64,000 nt of DNA from Breznakibacter sp047600785 (GTDB taxonomy: Bacteria; Bacteroidota; Bacteroidia; Bacteroidales; Marinilabiliaceae), in the NCBI GenBank assembly GCA_047600785.1, contig JASGKH010000002.1, positions 186,001 to 250,000 of the forward strand, in the 5' to 3' direction. This document shows positions 1 through 9,465 of this stretch, piece after piece. A program made the position numbers and the translations under genes. Within the stretch, counting starts at the first letter, position 1, and every line of letters begins with the position of its first letter. The notes beneath the pieces are model-generated. The model saw only the letters and a program-made list of their open reading frames with translations, was not told where the DNA came from and ran no database searches.

Positions 1-1121
1 TAGGACGATGTACACTCTAACCAAACCGTGTCGGCCGGCATGGGTACGCATAGTAACACATGGTTGAACTGATTGCTCGGTATTGCAGGGTTTAAACGAT
101 AAGGGACATCATCGGCGTAGATCAGTACAATGTTCGACCTGATGCCGGCAGACGCCAACAGTACTTTCATATAGTTCGAGAGTGCTTTGCAATCGCCGTA
201 GCCGTTGCTACATACGTATTCGGCAGGGTATGATTTGATGCCGCCAATATCCACTGATACGTTGACGTAACGTTTGGTTTGTTGCATAAAGCGATAAAGG
301 CTGTCGATTTTTTCCCTGTCGTTTTTGCATCGGACTATTGTTTTGTCGGCTTTTTCTTTTTCTTCAAGGGTCAAAAATCCCATTTCTTTGTGTAGGTTGT
401 TGTACCAGATCCCAAAGTCTTTCCACGACCGCAAACTACCTGCAACACCATAAAAGAATTTGGTCGGACTGGCAGTAACCGATGGGGCCAGATCGTGAAC
501 ATGCAGCGAATAGTCCTCCTTGGGGAATGGCTTATATGTGGCCTCCCATTGGTACAGCGTTTTGCCGGAAATGACCTCTTTCGTATGGCTGCCAATGTTT
601 TGTTCGTCGATGTATATGGTCGTGCCGGGGGAAACCAGCAGGCTCAAAGATGCTATCTCGGTTGGCAGGTCGGTATCGTATATAGGAGACCAATGGCACA
701 GGTCGATGTATTTTGAATCCGTTGTCACATATTCGACATGAATGATGTAAGGGTACACGTTGTGACGCAAAACAAACTCGTGCAACAAGCCGTCTTCGTA
801 AAGCGAAAAGTCGGAAATGTCACTTTTTTTGATTATCTCTTTGCTTTTCAATTCTCGGATGATACTACCCGAGGCAGTTGAAATATACGCTTTTAGCGAT
901 TTGGGCGGAGAGGTGGAGGAGAAGGGGATCTGGATTTTTGAATAGTAATCGCCCTTTCGGTCAGTCACCAATAAATCTATCGATTTGAAAGTTTTAAGGC
1001 TTGTCCCATCGTACTCGACGCGTGTTTGGTAATTTTTTACCGTACAGCCTGTGGCGTTTTGGGCAAATCCGCCGGTGACATGGCAAATGGTCAGCAGAAG
1101 GAATATAAACAAACGGTGCAT
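1..1121 (-). CDS. Secreted DUF3857/transglutaminase-like protein, partial
   Basis: The frame is open from ATG at 1121 to the left edge, so the C-terminus is missing. An N-terminal signal peptide (hydrophobic LFIFLLLTI, cleavage after GGFAQ) implies export. Residues ~30-230 look like the beta-rich DUF3857 domain (VEYDG near the start, YIIHVEYV). A transglutaminase-like domain follows, with the catalytic Cys in GYGDCKA (about C311) and the His in FNHVLLCV (about H354), then WLEC. DUF3857-transglutaminase proteins are common periplasmic proteins in Bacteroidota; the substrate is unknown. The gene is the last of a minus-strand series after the FN3 protein and the barrel protein, with a 275-bp gap before it. 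The start is well supported by the signal peptide. The family call is good; the role in this locus is unknown. Confidence 0.85.
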   Translation of the reverse strand, partial: MHRLFIFLLLTICHVTGGFAQNATGCTVKNYQTRVEYDGTSLKTFKSIDLLVTDRKGDYYSKIQIPFSSTSPPKSLKAYISTASGSIIRELKSKEIIKKSDISDFSLYEDGLLHEFVLRHNVYPYIIHVEYVTTDSKYIDLCHWSPIYDTDLPTEIASLSLLVSPGTTIYIDEQNIGSHTKEVISGKTLYQWEATYKPFPKEDYSLHVHDLAPSVTASPTKFFYGVAGSLRSWKDFGIWYNNLHKEMGFLTLEEKEKADKTIVRCKNDREKIDSLYRFMQQTKRYVNVSVDIGGIKSYPAEYVCSNGYGDCKALSNYMKVLLASAGIRSNIVLIYADDVPYRLNPAIPSNQFNHVLLCVPMPADTVWLECTSS

Positions 1122-1396
1122 GTGGGTTAATTTAAGTCTGAAGTATTTCAAAAATATGTTTTTCCGGTAATTTTTAAAATTGCTTTTGTCGCTGTTTTGT
1201 TAGAATAGAATCATTCAATTTAACAGGAATGAGTGGTGCGACATATTTTTCCCAATAAAATTCTGGTTTGCGCGTTTTATTTTGCACCCTGGTTGCCAAT
1301 TTATTTTGTGGAAAGGACTTTTAAACAACGATGCGGGTGTGTCCCTTTTAATACATGTTGCTCATGTCCCTGGCGTTTTCGATTTTTCTTTTATGT
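1122..1396. other. Intergenic gap, no gene seen
   Basis: This 275-bp AT-rich spacer separates the barrel gene from the transglutaminase-like gene. The open frames crossing it lack coding character and a family signature. It may hold the promoter of the transglutaminase-like gene, but I found no clear -7/-33 pair. Confidence 0.4.
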
Positions 1397-3133
1397 TCAA
1401 AAATTCCCTTTGACCCCCAATCCATTTCCTTGCCTGTCTACCGTGAAGTTGAAAATGTAACTGTATGCGAGATTCGCGGAATAAAGAGTGGAATGCTTTT
1501 GTACACCGCGGCTATCGAGCATGGAGAGTGACAGGTTAAAGTTGTGTTTTTTCAGTAGTGTGTACGCCCCCGAGAGGCGCATGTTGGTGATGTTCGAGAG
1601 CGTGCCCCCGCGGTTTGCCGATTGGCTATAGGTGCCTGTCATCGACGTTTTGAAATGGTCCCAAAGTGTTTTTTGTAACGATAGGTTGTAACTGGTGACG
1701 GTGAGCCTTTGCTCCGGCGTGTCGTTAAGGTTGTGGCTAACCGTGGTCGAAATGTTCAGCTTACTTGGGATAAAGGCAATTTGGTAGGCTGCGGCCCCGT
1801 TGTAAATCCTGCTGCCGATAAAACGTTCGTCATCGTTCTGTTGTTCCGAAGCTTCCTGGTACGACAACATCAAGTTGAGGTTTTGCCGTTGCGTTTTGCT
1901 GCTGGCCAATACGTAGTTGATGTTCGACGAGGCAGAAAGGTTTAGCTGTGTAAAGTTTAACGTATCGAGGTTTTGGTATTCGTTGGTTTGGGTGATCTGA
2001 TCGTACGCATCCCTGATGTGCACGAACGATTGCACGTTTGAGAACGCCAGTCCCAACGTCAGTTTTTTTGTAATGGGCGACGTGGTGTTGGCCGAAAATA
2101 TGGCTCGTCGGCTGGTATTGACTTTTTGCTGCTCCAGATTGTCGCGCTGCGTGCCCGCACTTACCGAAAAGTGTAGCCATTTGATGAGTGTGGACGAAAA
2201 GTCGGCGGTGATGTTCTCGAAATCGTTGGTGAAATAATAAGCTCCCAAGGTCAAATAATTGGGGGCCACGCGTTCATAAGTGGCACCAATGCGCCCCCAT
2301 GACGACGATTGCGACACGCTGGTTTTGAAGGCATGGTGTACGGCCACATCGCCTTCGCGGTAAAACAGCCTGTCGGCCAACGACAGGTGTGTGCTATCGA
2401 GATTTGCCATGTGGCGGTTCAGGGCGCTGATGCCGTATTCGGCCGCCACTGCAATACCGTACGGGAATTTCAGTTGCACATCCATGCTTCCCGCCAGATT
2501 ATCCTGAGGGGAGATATAGGTGCTGTCCCCGTCATTAAAATGTACCGAGCCGGCATCGTCTTTTGCCTTGAACAGGTTGAAGCCTACTGTTGCGTTTTTG
2601 CCGGTGTAGGCTACTTTGAATCCGCCACCGGTACGCAGGTACGATGGTTCAAGCACTGCCGAATCGGGCCGGACCGCCTTTTTGAAACGCCCGTACATGG
2701 CGGCGAATTTCCACGGAATCTCTTCGGGCGAAAGTTCTACTCCTGCGCCAAAAAATTCATGTCCTGACAACGTGTAGGGCGAGAATTGCATCGACGCGTA
2801 CCCCAAGTGGGTTTGTATCCATTTGTACGACGGCGATAACGCAAGGCGGTTGAAGGGCTGCGAGAGGTTGGCCGTGGCCTGGTTGTTGGTGTAGGCAAAC
2901 GACACGGGCAGGTCGACCACCCCTTTTATCTTGAAGTTGATGTTGCCCGACAAGTAATAGGAATATGGGTCGTGCTTTGAGGCCGAATCGGGTGAATAGT
3001 TGCCGATGTGGCTCATGGAAAACCCTCCCGTGGTGACCAACGGCGGGGCCTTGATGACTTGTTCCACATCTTGCGGTCTGGCTGACAAAGAAATTAAGAG
3101 CAATGTACACGTTGCGGCGGCGGGTAATCTCAT
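1397..3133 (-). CDS. Predicted outer-membrane beta-barrel protein
   Basis: The 578-residue protein has a short signal peptide (LLLISLSARPQ). The rest is built of alternating, aromatic-bounded beta strands such as YYLSGNINFKIKG, ATVGFNLFKAK and LTLGLAFSNVQ. It ends in a strand finishing with Phe (LGVKGNF), as expected for an outer-membrane barrel inserted by BAM. I do not recognise a specific family; it is much longer than PorP/SprF. It starts 29 bp after the FN3 gene stop, so the two are probably cotranscribed. It could serve export or anchoring of the surface proteins encoded upstream, but that rests only on position. Confidence 0.7.
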   Translation of the reverse strand: MRLPAAATCTLLLISLSARPQDVEQVIKAPPLVTTGGFSMSHIGNYSPDSASKHDPYSYYLSGNINFKIKGVVDLPVSFAYTNNQATANLSQPFNRLALSPSYKWIQTHLGYASMQFSPYTLSGHEFFGAGVELSPEEIPWKFAAMYGRFKKAVRPDSAVLEPSYLRTGGGFKVAYTGKNATVGFNLFKAKDDAGSVHFNDGDSTYISPQDNLAGSMDVQLKFPYGIAVAAEYGISALNRHMANLDSTHLSLADRLFYREGDVAVHHAFKTSVSQSSSWGRIGATYERVAPNYLTLGAYYFTNDFENITADFSSTLIKWLHFSVSAGTQRDNLEQQKVNTSRRAIFSANTTSPITKKLTLGLAFSNVQSFVHIRDAYDQITQTNEYQNLDTLNFTQLNLSASSNINYVLASSKTQRQNLNLMLSYQEASEQQNDDERFIGSRIYNGAAAYQIAFIPSKLNISTTVSHNLNDTPEQRLTVTSYNLSLQKTLWDHFKTSMTGTYSQSANRGGTLSNITNMRLSGAYTLLKKHNFNLSLSMLDSRGVQKHSTLYSANLAYSYIFNFTVDRQGNGLGVKGNF

Positions 3134-3162
3134 CTTTTGAACTTGGGTTGCATGAATTTGGG

Positions 3163-5226
3163 TTACATCCTGGCATTGACCGTTGGGCTGAGGCCGGAAC
3201 TCGAACCGTCGCCGTACACGGCCTTCACCGCGTAGCGGTACGTTTTGCCTGGCGACAGTTTGGTGTCGGTATAGCCATTGGGGGTGCCGTGGTCGTAAAG
3301 CCGTAAAGGCTCATTTTCTGTTGCGCGGTAAATCAATACAGAAGTTACGGGCTTGTCCGACGTGATCTGCCATGTCAGTTCCACACGGTCGATAAGTGTT
3401 TTTCGTTTCAGTTTGATGGCCTCGGCTACTTTTCCCTGCATTTGGAAAAATACGCTGTTCGAGGGCTGTGAGTACAGCAACGCGTAATCTTCGGCGCGCA
3501 TTTGATAGATGTACGCTTTTCCCGCCAAGGCCGTCAAATCGACATAGCGTGTATCTCCTTGCACCGAAAAAGGTACTTTGCCGATTGGGGCGAACAAAGT
3601 GTCGTTTTTCTCCTTGCGGTAAAAAAGATAGGCACCCACGTCGTCGCTGGGGCTGTACCCCCATTCGATGGCGGGTTTTCCCTTGGCGTCGGTAATGCCA
3701 TTGATGCGTGGCGGGAGCGGAGGTACCACGTCGGGACGTGCCAGGGCCAGCATATCCGACATGTCCGATTGGTTTTGCCGCACGTCGACGGCCGTTACCT
3801 TGTAATAAATTTGTTTGGTCAACGTGCGCAACAGTACACTGTCCCTGAAGACCGTGTCACGCAGTACCGCGGGGCTGGCCAGCGTAAATTCATAGTCGGG
3901 ATGGTTTGACTTGTACACACGGTACCCTTCCAGATCATCCTCGTGGTTACGCGTCCATGTGACGGTGACCTGTCCCGTGCTGTCTATACGGCCTGTCAAT
4001 AGTTGCGGCGGGAGGGGAGGGAAACTGTCCACCCGTTCGGCATAGATTTGCGTGGATGAGAATTTCTCGCGCGTAGCGTTGTACGCCGATAGCAAATAGT
4101 AATTGGTGATGTACGGTACTGTGTCTGTGTAACTGCGCTGGGCAGGGGCGTTGCCTTGCCATATAAGCTGTTTGGCCCCGTTGGGCGATGCCGACCGGTA
4201 TAGCCTGAACCCGAGCGTGTAGGGATTCATTTCCGGGGGATAGTCCCATTCCAGCAGCACGTGCCGGTTGTCGATTACTTGTTGTCTGGTCGGAACGGGC
4301 GCTTTGTCGAGCGGCAAAGTCCCACATCCGCTTATGGAGTCGGAGGGGGGGCCTTTTTCTCCAAACGAGTCGATACCTCTGACCCTGTAATGGTATGTGG
4401 CGAGATTACTATCGAGCGTGTCCGACTTGTATGCAAATCCCGGTGTCACGTTCTCATCGGCCAGCTGTATCATGGCGTTTTCTCCCAATGGAAAAAAGGT
4501 TCTACCGCCATCGGCCGATTTTTCCAGTACATAGCTGTTGTAAATGTGGGCCAAATGGGCTATGGGCCAGCGAAGCTGCACCTTTTGGTCGGTCCATTCG
4601 GCACGCAGGTCCAATGGTTTGGGCAACGGGAAGTGTGCGTCGAGTCCTGTGAAAGCAAAGGCTGTGTCGACGGCCAACGAGTCGGGACAGTTAATGTACA
4701 CACGGTAAAGGTATTTCTCGTTGGGCAGGGCTGTTTTGTCGGCAAAATACAATCCCGACAACCGGGAAGCCAATCGCGATTGGTCGGCAGCATACAGCGC
4801 AAAGCTGTACCGCTGTTGCTCCACTTTGTACTTTTGATAAACGGCGGCGGGAGTACCTCCTTGCGGTTGGCCTTTGTCGTCTTCTGCAAAGATGCATTCG
4901 GCGGCCACAGCCGCATACTTATCGTCGGCATAGGCCTCCCATTCTGCGATTGGCCGTGGCCGTAACGGTTCAGAGGTAAGTAATATCTGGGGGATGTCTT
5001 TGGGAATTTTTTTGTTTTGGAGCACCGTGAAACGCACCACGCTGTAACCGTAACGGTTGCCCAGCCGCCACACGGCGGGATTGGTGGGTGCCCAGCGCAG
5101 CAGGATGGAATCGGCCCGCGGGCTACACAACAATTTGACTCCTTCGTTTTTGTTTTGTGCCGGTAGGCAAAGGGTGGCGGACAATACGCCGATGAACAAT
5201 AGTATTCTGGGATAGCTTGTATACAT
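3163..5226 (-). CDS. Secreted multi-domain fibronectin type III protein
   Basis: The 687-residue protein begins with a signal peptide (ILLFIGVLSATLCLPAQ). It carries at least five consecutive FN3-like modules, each with the WxxP...VxLxW opening and the Tyr-rich closing strands (for example YRVRGIDSFGE, YLLSAYNATRE, YKVTAVDVRQN, YRYAVKAVYG). No T9SS C-terminal sorting domain is visible, so it may be periplasmic or held by a partner; the barrel protein 29 bp downstream is the obvious candidate. FN3 modules are generic binding modules, so no enzymatic role is proposed. A 680-bp non-coding stretch lies upstream, making this the likely first gene of its own transcription unit. Confidence 0.8.
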   Translation of the reverse strand: MYTSYPRILLFIGVLSATLCLPAQNKNEGVKLLCSPRADSILLRWAPTNPAVWRLGNRYGYSVVRFTVLQNKKIPKDIPQILLTSEPLRPRPIAEWEAYADDKYAAVAAECIFAEDDKGQPQGGTPAAVYQKYKVEQQRYSFALYAADQSRLASRLSGLYFADKTALPNEKYLYRVYINCPDSLAVDTAFAFTGLDAHFPLPKPLDLRAEWTDQKVQLRWPIAHLAHIYNSYVLEKSADGGRTFFPLGENAMIQLADENVTPGFAYKSDTLDSNLATYHYRVRGIDSFGEKGPPSDSISGCGTLPLDKAPVPTRQQVIDNRHVLLEWDYPPEMNPYTLGFRLYRSASPNGAKQLIWQGNAPAQRSYTDTVPYITNYYLLSAYNATREKFSSTQIYAERVDSFPPLPPQLLTGRIDSTGQVTVTWTRNHEDDLEGYRVYKSNHPDYEFTLASPAVLRDTVFRDSVLLRTLTKQIYYKVTAVDVRQNQSDMSDMLALARPDVVPPLPPRINGITDAKGKPAIEWGYSPSDDVGAYLFYRKEKNDTLFAPIGKVPFSVQGDTRYVDLTALAGKAYIYQMRAEDYALLYSQPSNSVFFQMQGKVAEAIKLKRKTLIDRVELTWQITSDKPVTSVLIYRATENEPLRLYDHGTPNGYTDTKLSPGKTYRYAVKAVYGDGSSSGLSPTVNARM

Positions 5227-5500
5227 AAATGGTTAAGGTTTGAAACAGGAGACGGATTTCTTGTCAGTGCGATGCGTTGTTGTGGATGGTTAAATGTTAG
5301 GTTACTGCTTTTAAGCAAACAAAAATAATAAAATGCATTGAATGCAGAAAAACCTTCAAGGTTTTGCCGTCTGCGAAAAAAGGTAGAGCGTCCCTTGTCC
5401 CAGGGGAAATAGCGGTTGCCCATGGTAGAGTGTGCGGCAGTCGTAAAGGGATGCTTATTTGATTTGCACTTTTTGATACTTATTGAGGCGATTTTCTGCC

Positions 5501-5544
5501 TTCGACACAGGTTCGACGTAGGTTCGACATCGGTTCGACACAGC
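5501..5544. repeat. 11-bp tandem repeat, four copies
   Basis: Four consecutive units begin with TTCGAC: TTCGACACAGG, TTCGACGTAGG, TTCGACATCGG, TTCGACACAGC. The first six bases are invariant and the next five vary. It lies in non-coding DNA. The function is unknown; a protein-binding array or a decayed repeat are both possible. Confidence 0.75.
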
Positions 5545-5823
5545 CTTTTGTGGCATTTTGCATATTTTGAAACTGGTTATTAAGGCGAGTTTTCAATGTG
5601 CTTGCGAAGACCGGTTTGCCCGACGAGTGAGGGATACTTTTGATTGTTGACCGAAACAGGCTTATGCAATAATCATCACGATGTGCTGATGGGAAAATAG
5701 GAATTTATGTAAGTTTGATGGACTGGTTAGGATTCGGTGGGGATTTAAATTTCGTTGAGAGGGAGTGTTATAACTGTAGTCTCTAGGCTATTTCATTGTT
5801 GTTATCTATAATAAAGCTTCTTC

Positions 5824-5885
5824 TTGCCTTACGGCAATGGCAGTTGCAAACTGCCGAATGAAATTCGACGTAGACGAAGTCTACG
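5824..5885. repeat. Cluster of three hairpins, REP-like or terminator
   Basis: Three perfect inverted repeats lie close together: TTGCC/GGCAA (5824-5837, loop TTAC), GGCAGTTGCAAACTGCC (5839-5855, 7-bp stem) and CGTAGACGAAGTCTACG (5869-5885, 7-bp stem, loop GAA). They start 24 bp past the stop of the immunity-like gene ending at 5909. The middle hairpin has the same three-base loop (TGC read on the minus strand) as the REP-like hairpins at 8810 and 13183. The third resembles an imperfect palindrome near 15650-15672. They could end transcription, be REP elements, or both. Confidence 0.6.
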
Positions 5886-5908
5886 CCGAGCAAGGGCGTG
5901 CGGGGCCG

Positions 5909-6949
5909 TTACTCCAGTCCAAAAAACTTTCGGCACCCCTCCGGGTACCTTTTGTAATCGGGGTGTTCTTCCAGAAACTCCCTGCACACACCAAACAGAT
6001 GTTGATCGTTGGATTTCATCACATAATCAAACACACAATAAAAAGAATAATAGCCGACCAGACCAAACTGTTCCCGACCTTCACCTATCTGCCTTTCGTA
6101 AAAGAACTCTTCATGGGTCATTCCGAGTTCTTTTGCCTGGGTATCTATTGCCAAAAAGGAGTTCCACCGTCTCCAATACTCCTTGTCCTCGTCAGACCAT
6201 TTCCACAGGTTCTGCAAATCCTCTTTGTTCCTTATTCTTTGTGGAACGCCTGTGCTGTCGTACAGCGCCGGATTGTATTTTTCCGCCTCTTTTTCGAAAA
6301 ACTCTTGTCTGTAACGTTCCGGATATTTCGGATGGTTCTTCAATCTGTCTATTACGGTGTTGTAAACTTCATCGTTTATGCAATTTTCGATGAACAGTTT
6401 CCTGCAAAAACGATCATAACTTCCAAATTTCATAAGATAAATTGAAAGCTGCCGGTACAGTTCGAAATATTCAGCCTGCCTGTCATTCGGCACCTGGTTT
6501 TTTGCGAGCGGTATAAAGACCACATTGATAGCCCCACCAATTACCTCCTGCGGAACCAAGCGATTCCTGTAGCTTCCCTGGTTAAAACCTGGCAGGCAGG
6601 AGTCCACCAATTCTTTATAGATCCCAAACGGGAGTGCATTACTGAGGTTTATCACATAGTCCCCTTTTGTATAGGAGCGTTTGGTTGATTCAACACGGAG
6701 AATCTCCAGAATGGTATCTTTACTGGCAAGGTCCCATATCGAACAATCAATATCCAAGGAATAATCGTTCCTGCAAAGCGACTTAAGACTGTCGAGCATG
6801 GTGGCGGCCGTTTCAACGGTTGTTGCGACACCCACACTAAAAACCTCAACTCCCGTGTTTTCAGTAAATTTATGTTTGGCCTGTTGCTGTGGAAACAGCA
6901 CGTGCAAGTTGAAAACGCACATAAAGGCTAATAGTCCTAATTTTTTCAT
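5909..6949 (-). CDS. Predicted immunity protein 5 (exported), partner of T5
   Basis: The 346-residue protein starts with a signal peptide (LGLLAFMCVFNLHVLF) and is otherwise soluble and charged. No known family was recognised. It lies immediately downstream of the T5 zinc-peptidase module (58-bp gap), the same arrangement as the other four toxin modules of this array, each followed by an unrelated small exported protein. By analogy it is inferred to neutralise T5 in the periplasm. The export signal and the position are visible; the immunity role is inference. Its composition is closer to the AT-rich modules than to the GC-rich carrier of T1. Confidence 0.6.
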   Translation of the reverse strand: MKKLGLLAFMCVFNLHVLFPQQQAKHKFTENTGVEVFSVGVATTVETAATMLDSLKSLCRNDYSLDIDCSIWDLASKDTILEILRVESTKRSYTKGDYVINLSNALPFGIYKELVDSCLPGFNQGSYRNRLVPQEVIGGAINVVFIPLAKNQVPNDRQAEYFELYRQLSIYLMKFGSYDRFCRKLFIENCINDEVYNTVIDRLKNHPKYPERYRQEFFEKEAEKYNPALYDSTGVPQRIRNKEDLQNLWKWSDEDKEYWRRWNSFLAIDTQAKELGMTHEEFFYERQIGEGREQFGLVGYYSFYCVFDYVMKSNDQHLFGVCREFLEEHPDYKRYPEGCRKFFGLE

Positions 6950-7007
6950 ATAGCTATGTCGTTTATTAATTACAATTTAAATCCATCGAAATCATATTCC
7001 TGATATA

Positions 7008-8504
7008 TCATCGATTGTTACTGCTAATCCTTGATTTGACGGACTGCCTGATAACCGCAATCTGCGACAAAAAGAAGTCCAACTTAGGAGGATAATTACC
7101 TATTCCGTAGTATCCCATGACATTCGAGTTGTTTTTCTGGCCGTCGAAACCGTTCAGTTTTTTACGTTCGTAATCTGTTGTTGTAGTTAATCCAAAGTCG
7201 TAGGCAAACTCGTCGAGACCGTTGCAGTGGGCCAGCTCGTGCGGCACGATATGCAGAATCTCCGGCTTTCCCGAATACTCATAACGGTGGAAGAGCACGT
7301 TTGACCCGATTTGGGTGGCAAAACCGCCTACACCATTGGCAAAATCGCCTTTATCGTTATCTTCGGGAGCAACCACAATCATGTAGTATTCGTCTTCATT
7401 CTTGGGGCTGGACATTGTGCGTAAAATTTCTTCATCATCAAAACCCTTACCTTCCACATAATACCCTTCAGGAACCACCCTTTCTTCCCGGCCCGGTTGC
7501 CATTGGATGCCCATTGGCTCATAGTATCCATTTAGGGTGTTGACGACTTTACCCAATGTCATCCCACCGGGCAAATCATCCCCTAAATATAGTAAGTTCA
7601 GAACAGGGCGTAACACCTCCCCTGAATGTTGCTTAAATTCTATAGCCCCCTTCTTAAGCCCGTTTTCGTCCGTTATGTCCACTACTGCTCCATACTTGGG
7701 GGAAATAGTAAATGTATCGCCAATCTTGACTTTCTTCCCGTCAATGTAATAACAGCGCTCCTCTTTGTCATGGTCTTTCCGTTTTTCCCTATCCGTAGAA
7801 ACCAGGGTTAACCGTACCTCGGACTTGTTACGGAAGTGGACTATCGGAACTTTATAATCGAAGCGGGACTGGTTGCCTAACGTAATTGTTTTCATTCCAT
7901 CGTACCCGATAACGTTTTGGGAAAGCTCTTTTGTGGCCGTTGTATAATGATCCTCAATATAGTATCCCATATCTTTGTTCTTGTTATTCCTTATCACTGT
8001 TACAAAAGGGGAAGCGCTGGATTGTATTGTGGCCTTGTAACCCGATTTTTCCGAAACCACCTCAAATGTTAGTCCTTCCGGCCGGATTGCATATTTTGTC
8101 CAATCCGTTTTGAGGGGTGTCGAACCCTTTTCAAGGATTGTTTCATTGTTTACCTTAATCGTGTCGATGAGGTAATTACAATACGTGTTCCTCCTGAACA
8201 GGTTGCTGATTTCACCGGCTTTCGTACCCAGGTTGTATTCGGATGGCGTCAAAAATACAGGAAGGAGCTCGATGCTGTCTTTACTGGTTATCAATCGGGT
8301 CATTTCTCCGTCGAGTCCACCCGTTTTCAGTATATAATCATACCCGTCCCCGCTTTTAAATGCGATATTAGGCCTCACTTCCACTAATTCTATTTCATGG
8401 GTCGCCAACGGGTAAGAAGAATTGTTTTCGTTAAGGTAATTGGTATAATATAGATATCCTGATGTATTGCGACTTAATTCTATAGTTGGGTACTGCAAAT
8501 CCAC
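7008..8504 (-). pseudogene. Orphan toxin module T5: zinc-metallopeptidase C-terminus
   Basis: The open frame begins at a GTG inside the edge of a ~350-bp repeat and has no signal peptide, carrier or start context; an in-frame TAA lies just upstream. It therefore looks like the C-terminal part of a larger protein cut off by the repeat. The last ~150 residues carry a zinc-peptidase signature HELAH followed by GLDE, and 45 residues later a Met-turn-like NVMGYYG. That order fits a metzincin-type peptidase. The N-terminal ~300 residues are beta-rich and unrecognised. It is followed by its own immunity-like gene, as with T1-T4. The module is probably silent unless recombined behind a carrier. If a promoter and start exist inside the repeat it could be a short secretion-independent protein, which I consider less likely. 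Confidence 0.6.
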
Positions 8505-8836
8505 AAAACCTTAAGCATTGCACACATGACGACACGGACAAGTGGGAAGAGAGGATTTAAACTTATCCTATTCTTGAGGTGTTCCATAAAAAGCGTAGCA
8601 AACGTCACGCTTAGTGCTTTGTTTATTTGTTGTGCCAGTTATATTGACAAACTACGGCTAGCGGGGTTGTGGAATTTGTATTTGCGGCTCATCGGTTAGG
8701 TTTTATTGCTCAAACGTAAGCCTTTTCGAATTGAACAAATCGCTAAAAAAACGAAATGGATTGCGTGGTGATGGTTTTATGGTGATGGTTTTGATGTGGT
8801 TAACGTATCGCAGATTGCAAATCCGCGTTAGCAGGG
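8483..8836. repeat. ~350-bp direct repeat, copy 1 (decayed RAYT-like element)
   Basis: This segment matches 12855-13206 almost base for base, apart from two short indels and a few substitutions. Read on the minus strand it starts at a REP-like hairpin and contains an ATG encoding MSRKYKFHNPAS, like the start of REP-associated tyrosine transposases (TnpA_REP). The frame breaks down quickly and no transposase motif survives. It sits between immunity gene 4 and module T5 and supplies the first codons of the T5 frame. The repeat is seen directly; the transposase origin is inference. Confidence 0.75.
8810..8826. repeat. REP-like hairpin
   Basis: The sequence GCAGATTGCAAATCCGC folds as a 7-bp stem with one mismatch and a three-base loop. 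It is found at one end of the ~350-bp repeat. The second copy (13183-13195) keeps GGATT/AATCC with the same loop. Confidence 0.6.
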
Positions 8837-8840
8837 ATTT

Positions 8841-9461
8841 TTACATCCTTTTCCACCATTTATTGTTTATGTTTATTACTTTCTTGTCCTTTAGATCTAA
8901 AATGTCATTTTTAATTTTCTTATCTATTAGAAGTCTTTGACTAATTAAATCAATCGCTTCTTGTTCTATAATTATAAAGTATAGCTCAGATAGATCACTT
9001 TTTATCCATAACCCTTGAAATTTCCTTCTAATTGTGTGTTCATCATAGCAATAATAATGCCTTTTGCATATACTGTCAACTGAGAATTGCCGATCCATGT
9101 CATTGTTTTGTAAAGCTGAAAGGATTTGTCTGTTCCAACTAAACGTTTCCCAAATTTTGTTTTCATAAATTGTTTCGAGTCTCGGAGGTTTGTAGGTATA
9201 AACCGTATCTTTTGTAATCAAGAATGCCCTATTTTCCAATTGATTGATTAAAATAAGGTTCGTATCTAAACCAATAAAGGCAGGGTATATGCATAGTGTG
9301 TTGAATATTATATTAAACCTGTTGAAATCGATCGTGTCGTCATCATTAATAAATAAATCTAAGTGTTTGAATTCATAAAAATGTGTAAATCCCCTATTTT
9401 CTTGGTTGTTTCCACAACACACCGCAAAAGCCATCAAAATACACATGCTAATTATTTTCAT
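8841..9461 (-). CDS. Predicted immunity lipoprotein 4, partner of T4
   Basis: I place the start at the ATG at 9461 rather than at an upstream in-frame ATG (9545), because it gives a short lipoprotein signal peptide: MKIISMCILMAFAVCC with a lipobox-like cysteine, then GNNQ. It also leaves only four bases after the stop of T4. The mature ~190-residue protein is acidic to neutral, soluble and of no known family. Tight coupling to a metallopeptidase module and export to the envelope suggest a periplasmic neutraliser of T4. Translational coupling with T4 is likely. The C-terminus ends near the ~350-bp repeat. Confidence 0.6.
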   Translation of the reverse strand: MKIISMCILMAFAVCCGNNQENRGFTHFYEFKHLDLFINDDDTIDFNRFNIIFNTLCIYPAFIGLDTNLILINQLENRAFLITKDTVYTYKPPRLETIYENKIWETFSWNRQILSALQNNDMDRQFSVDSICKRHYYCYDEHTIRRKFQGLWIKSDLSELYFIIIEQEAIDLISQRLLIDKKIKNDILDLKDKKVININNKWWKRM

Positions 9462-9465
9462 ATCT

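Larger units (their letters stand above)
5227..5908. other. Non-coding region between toxin array and FN3 gene
   Basis: No convincing gene is present in this ~680-bp stretch. It contains an 11-bp tandem repeat (5501-5544) and three hairpins (5824-5885) close to the stop codon of the last immunity-like gene, annotated separately. The region probably ends the array transcript and starts the FN3 operon. I found no clean Bacteroidota promoter pair. Confidence 0.6.

Noticed and set aside
4560..5423. 287-codon minus-strand frame overlapping the start of the FN3 gene
   Set aside because: It overlaps the FN3 gene in another frame, has no domain and mostly repeats a frame-shifted reading of that gene.
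5501..5544. CRISPR array
   Set aside because: Units are 11 bp without spacers; no cas gene is nearby. No CRISPR array was seen anywhere in the window.
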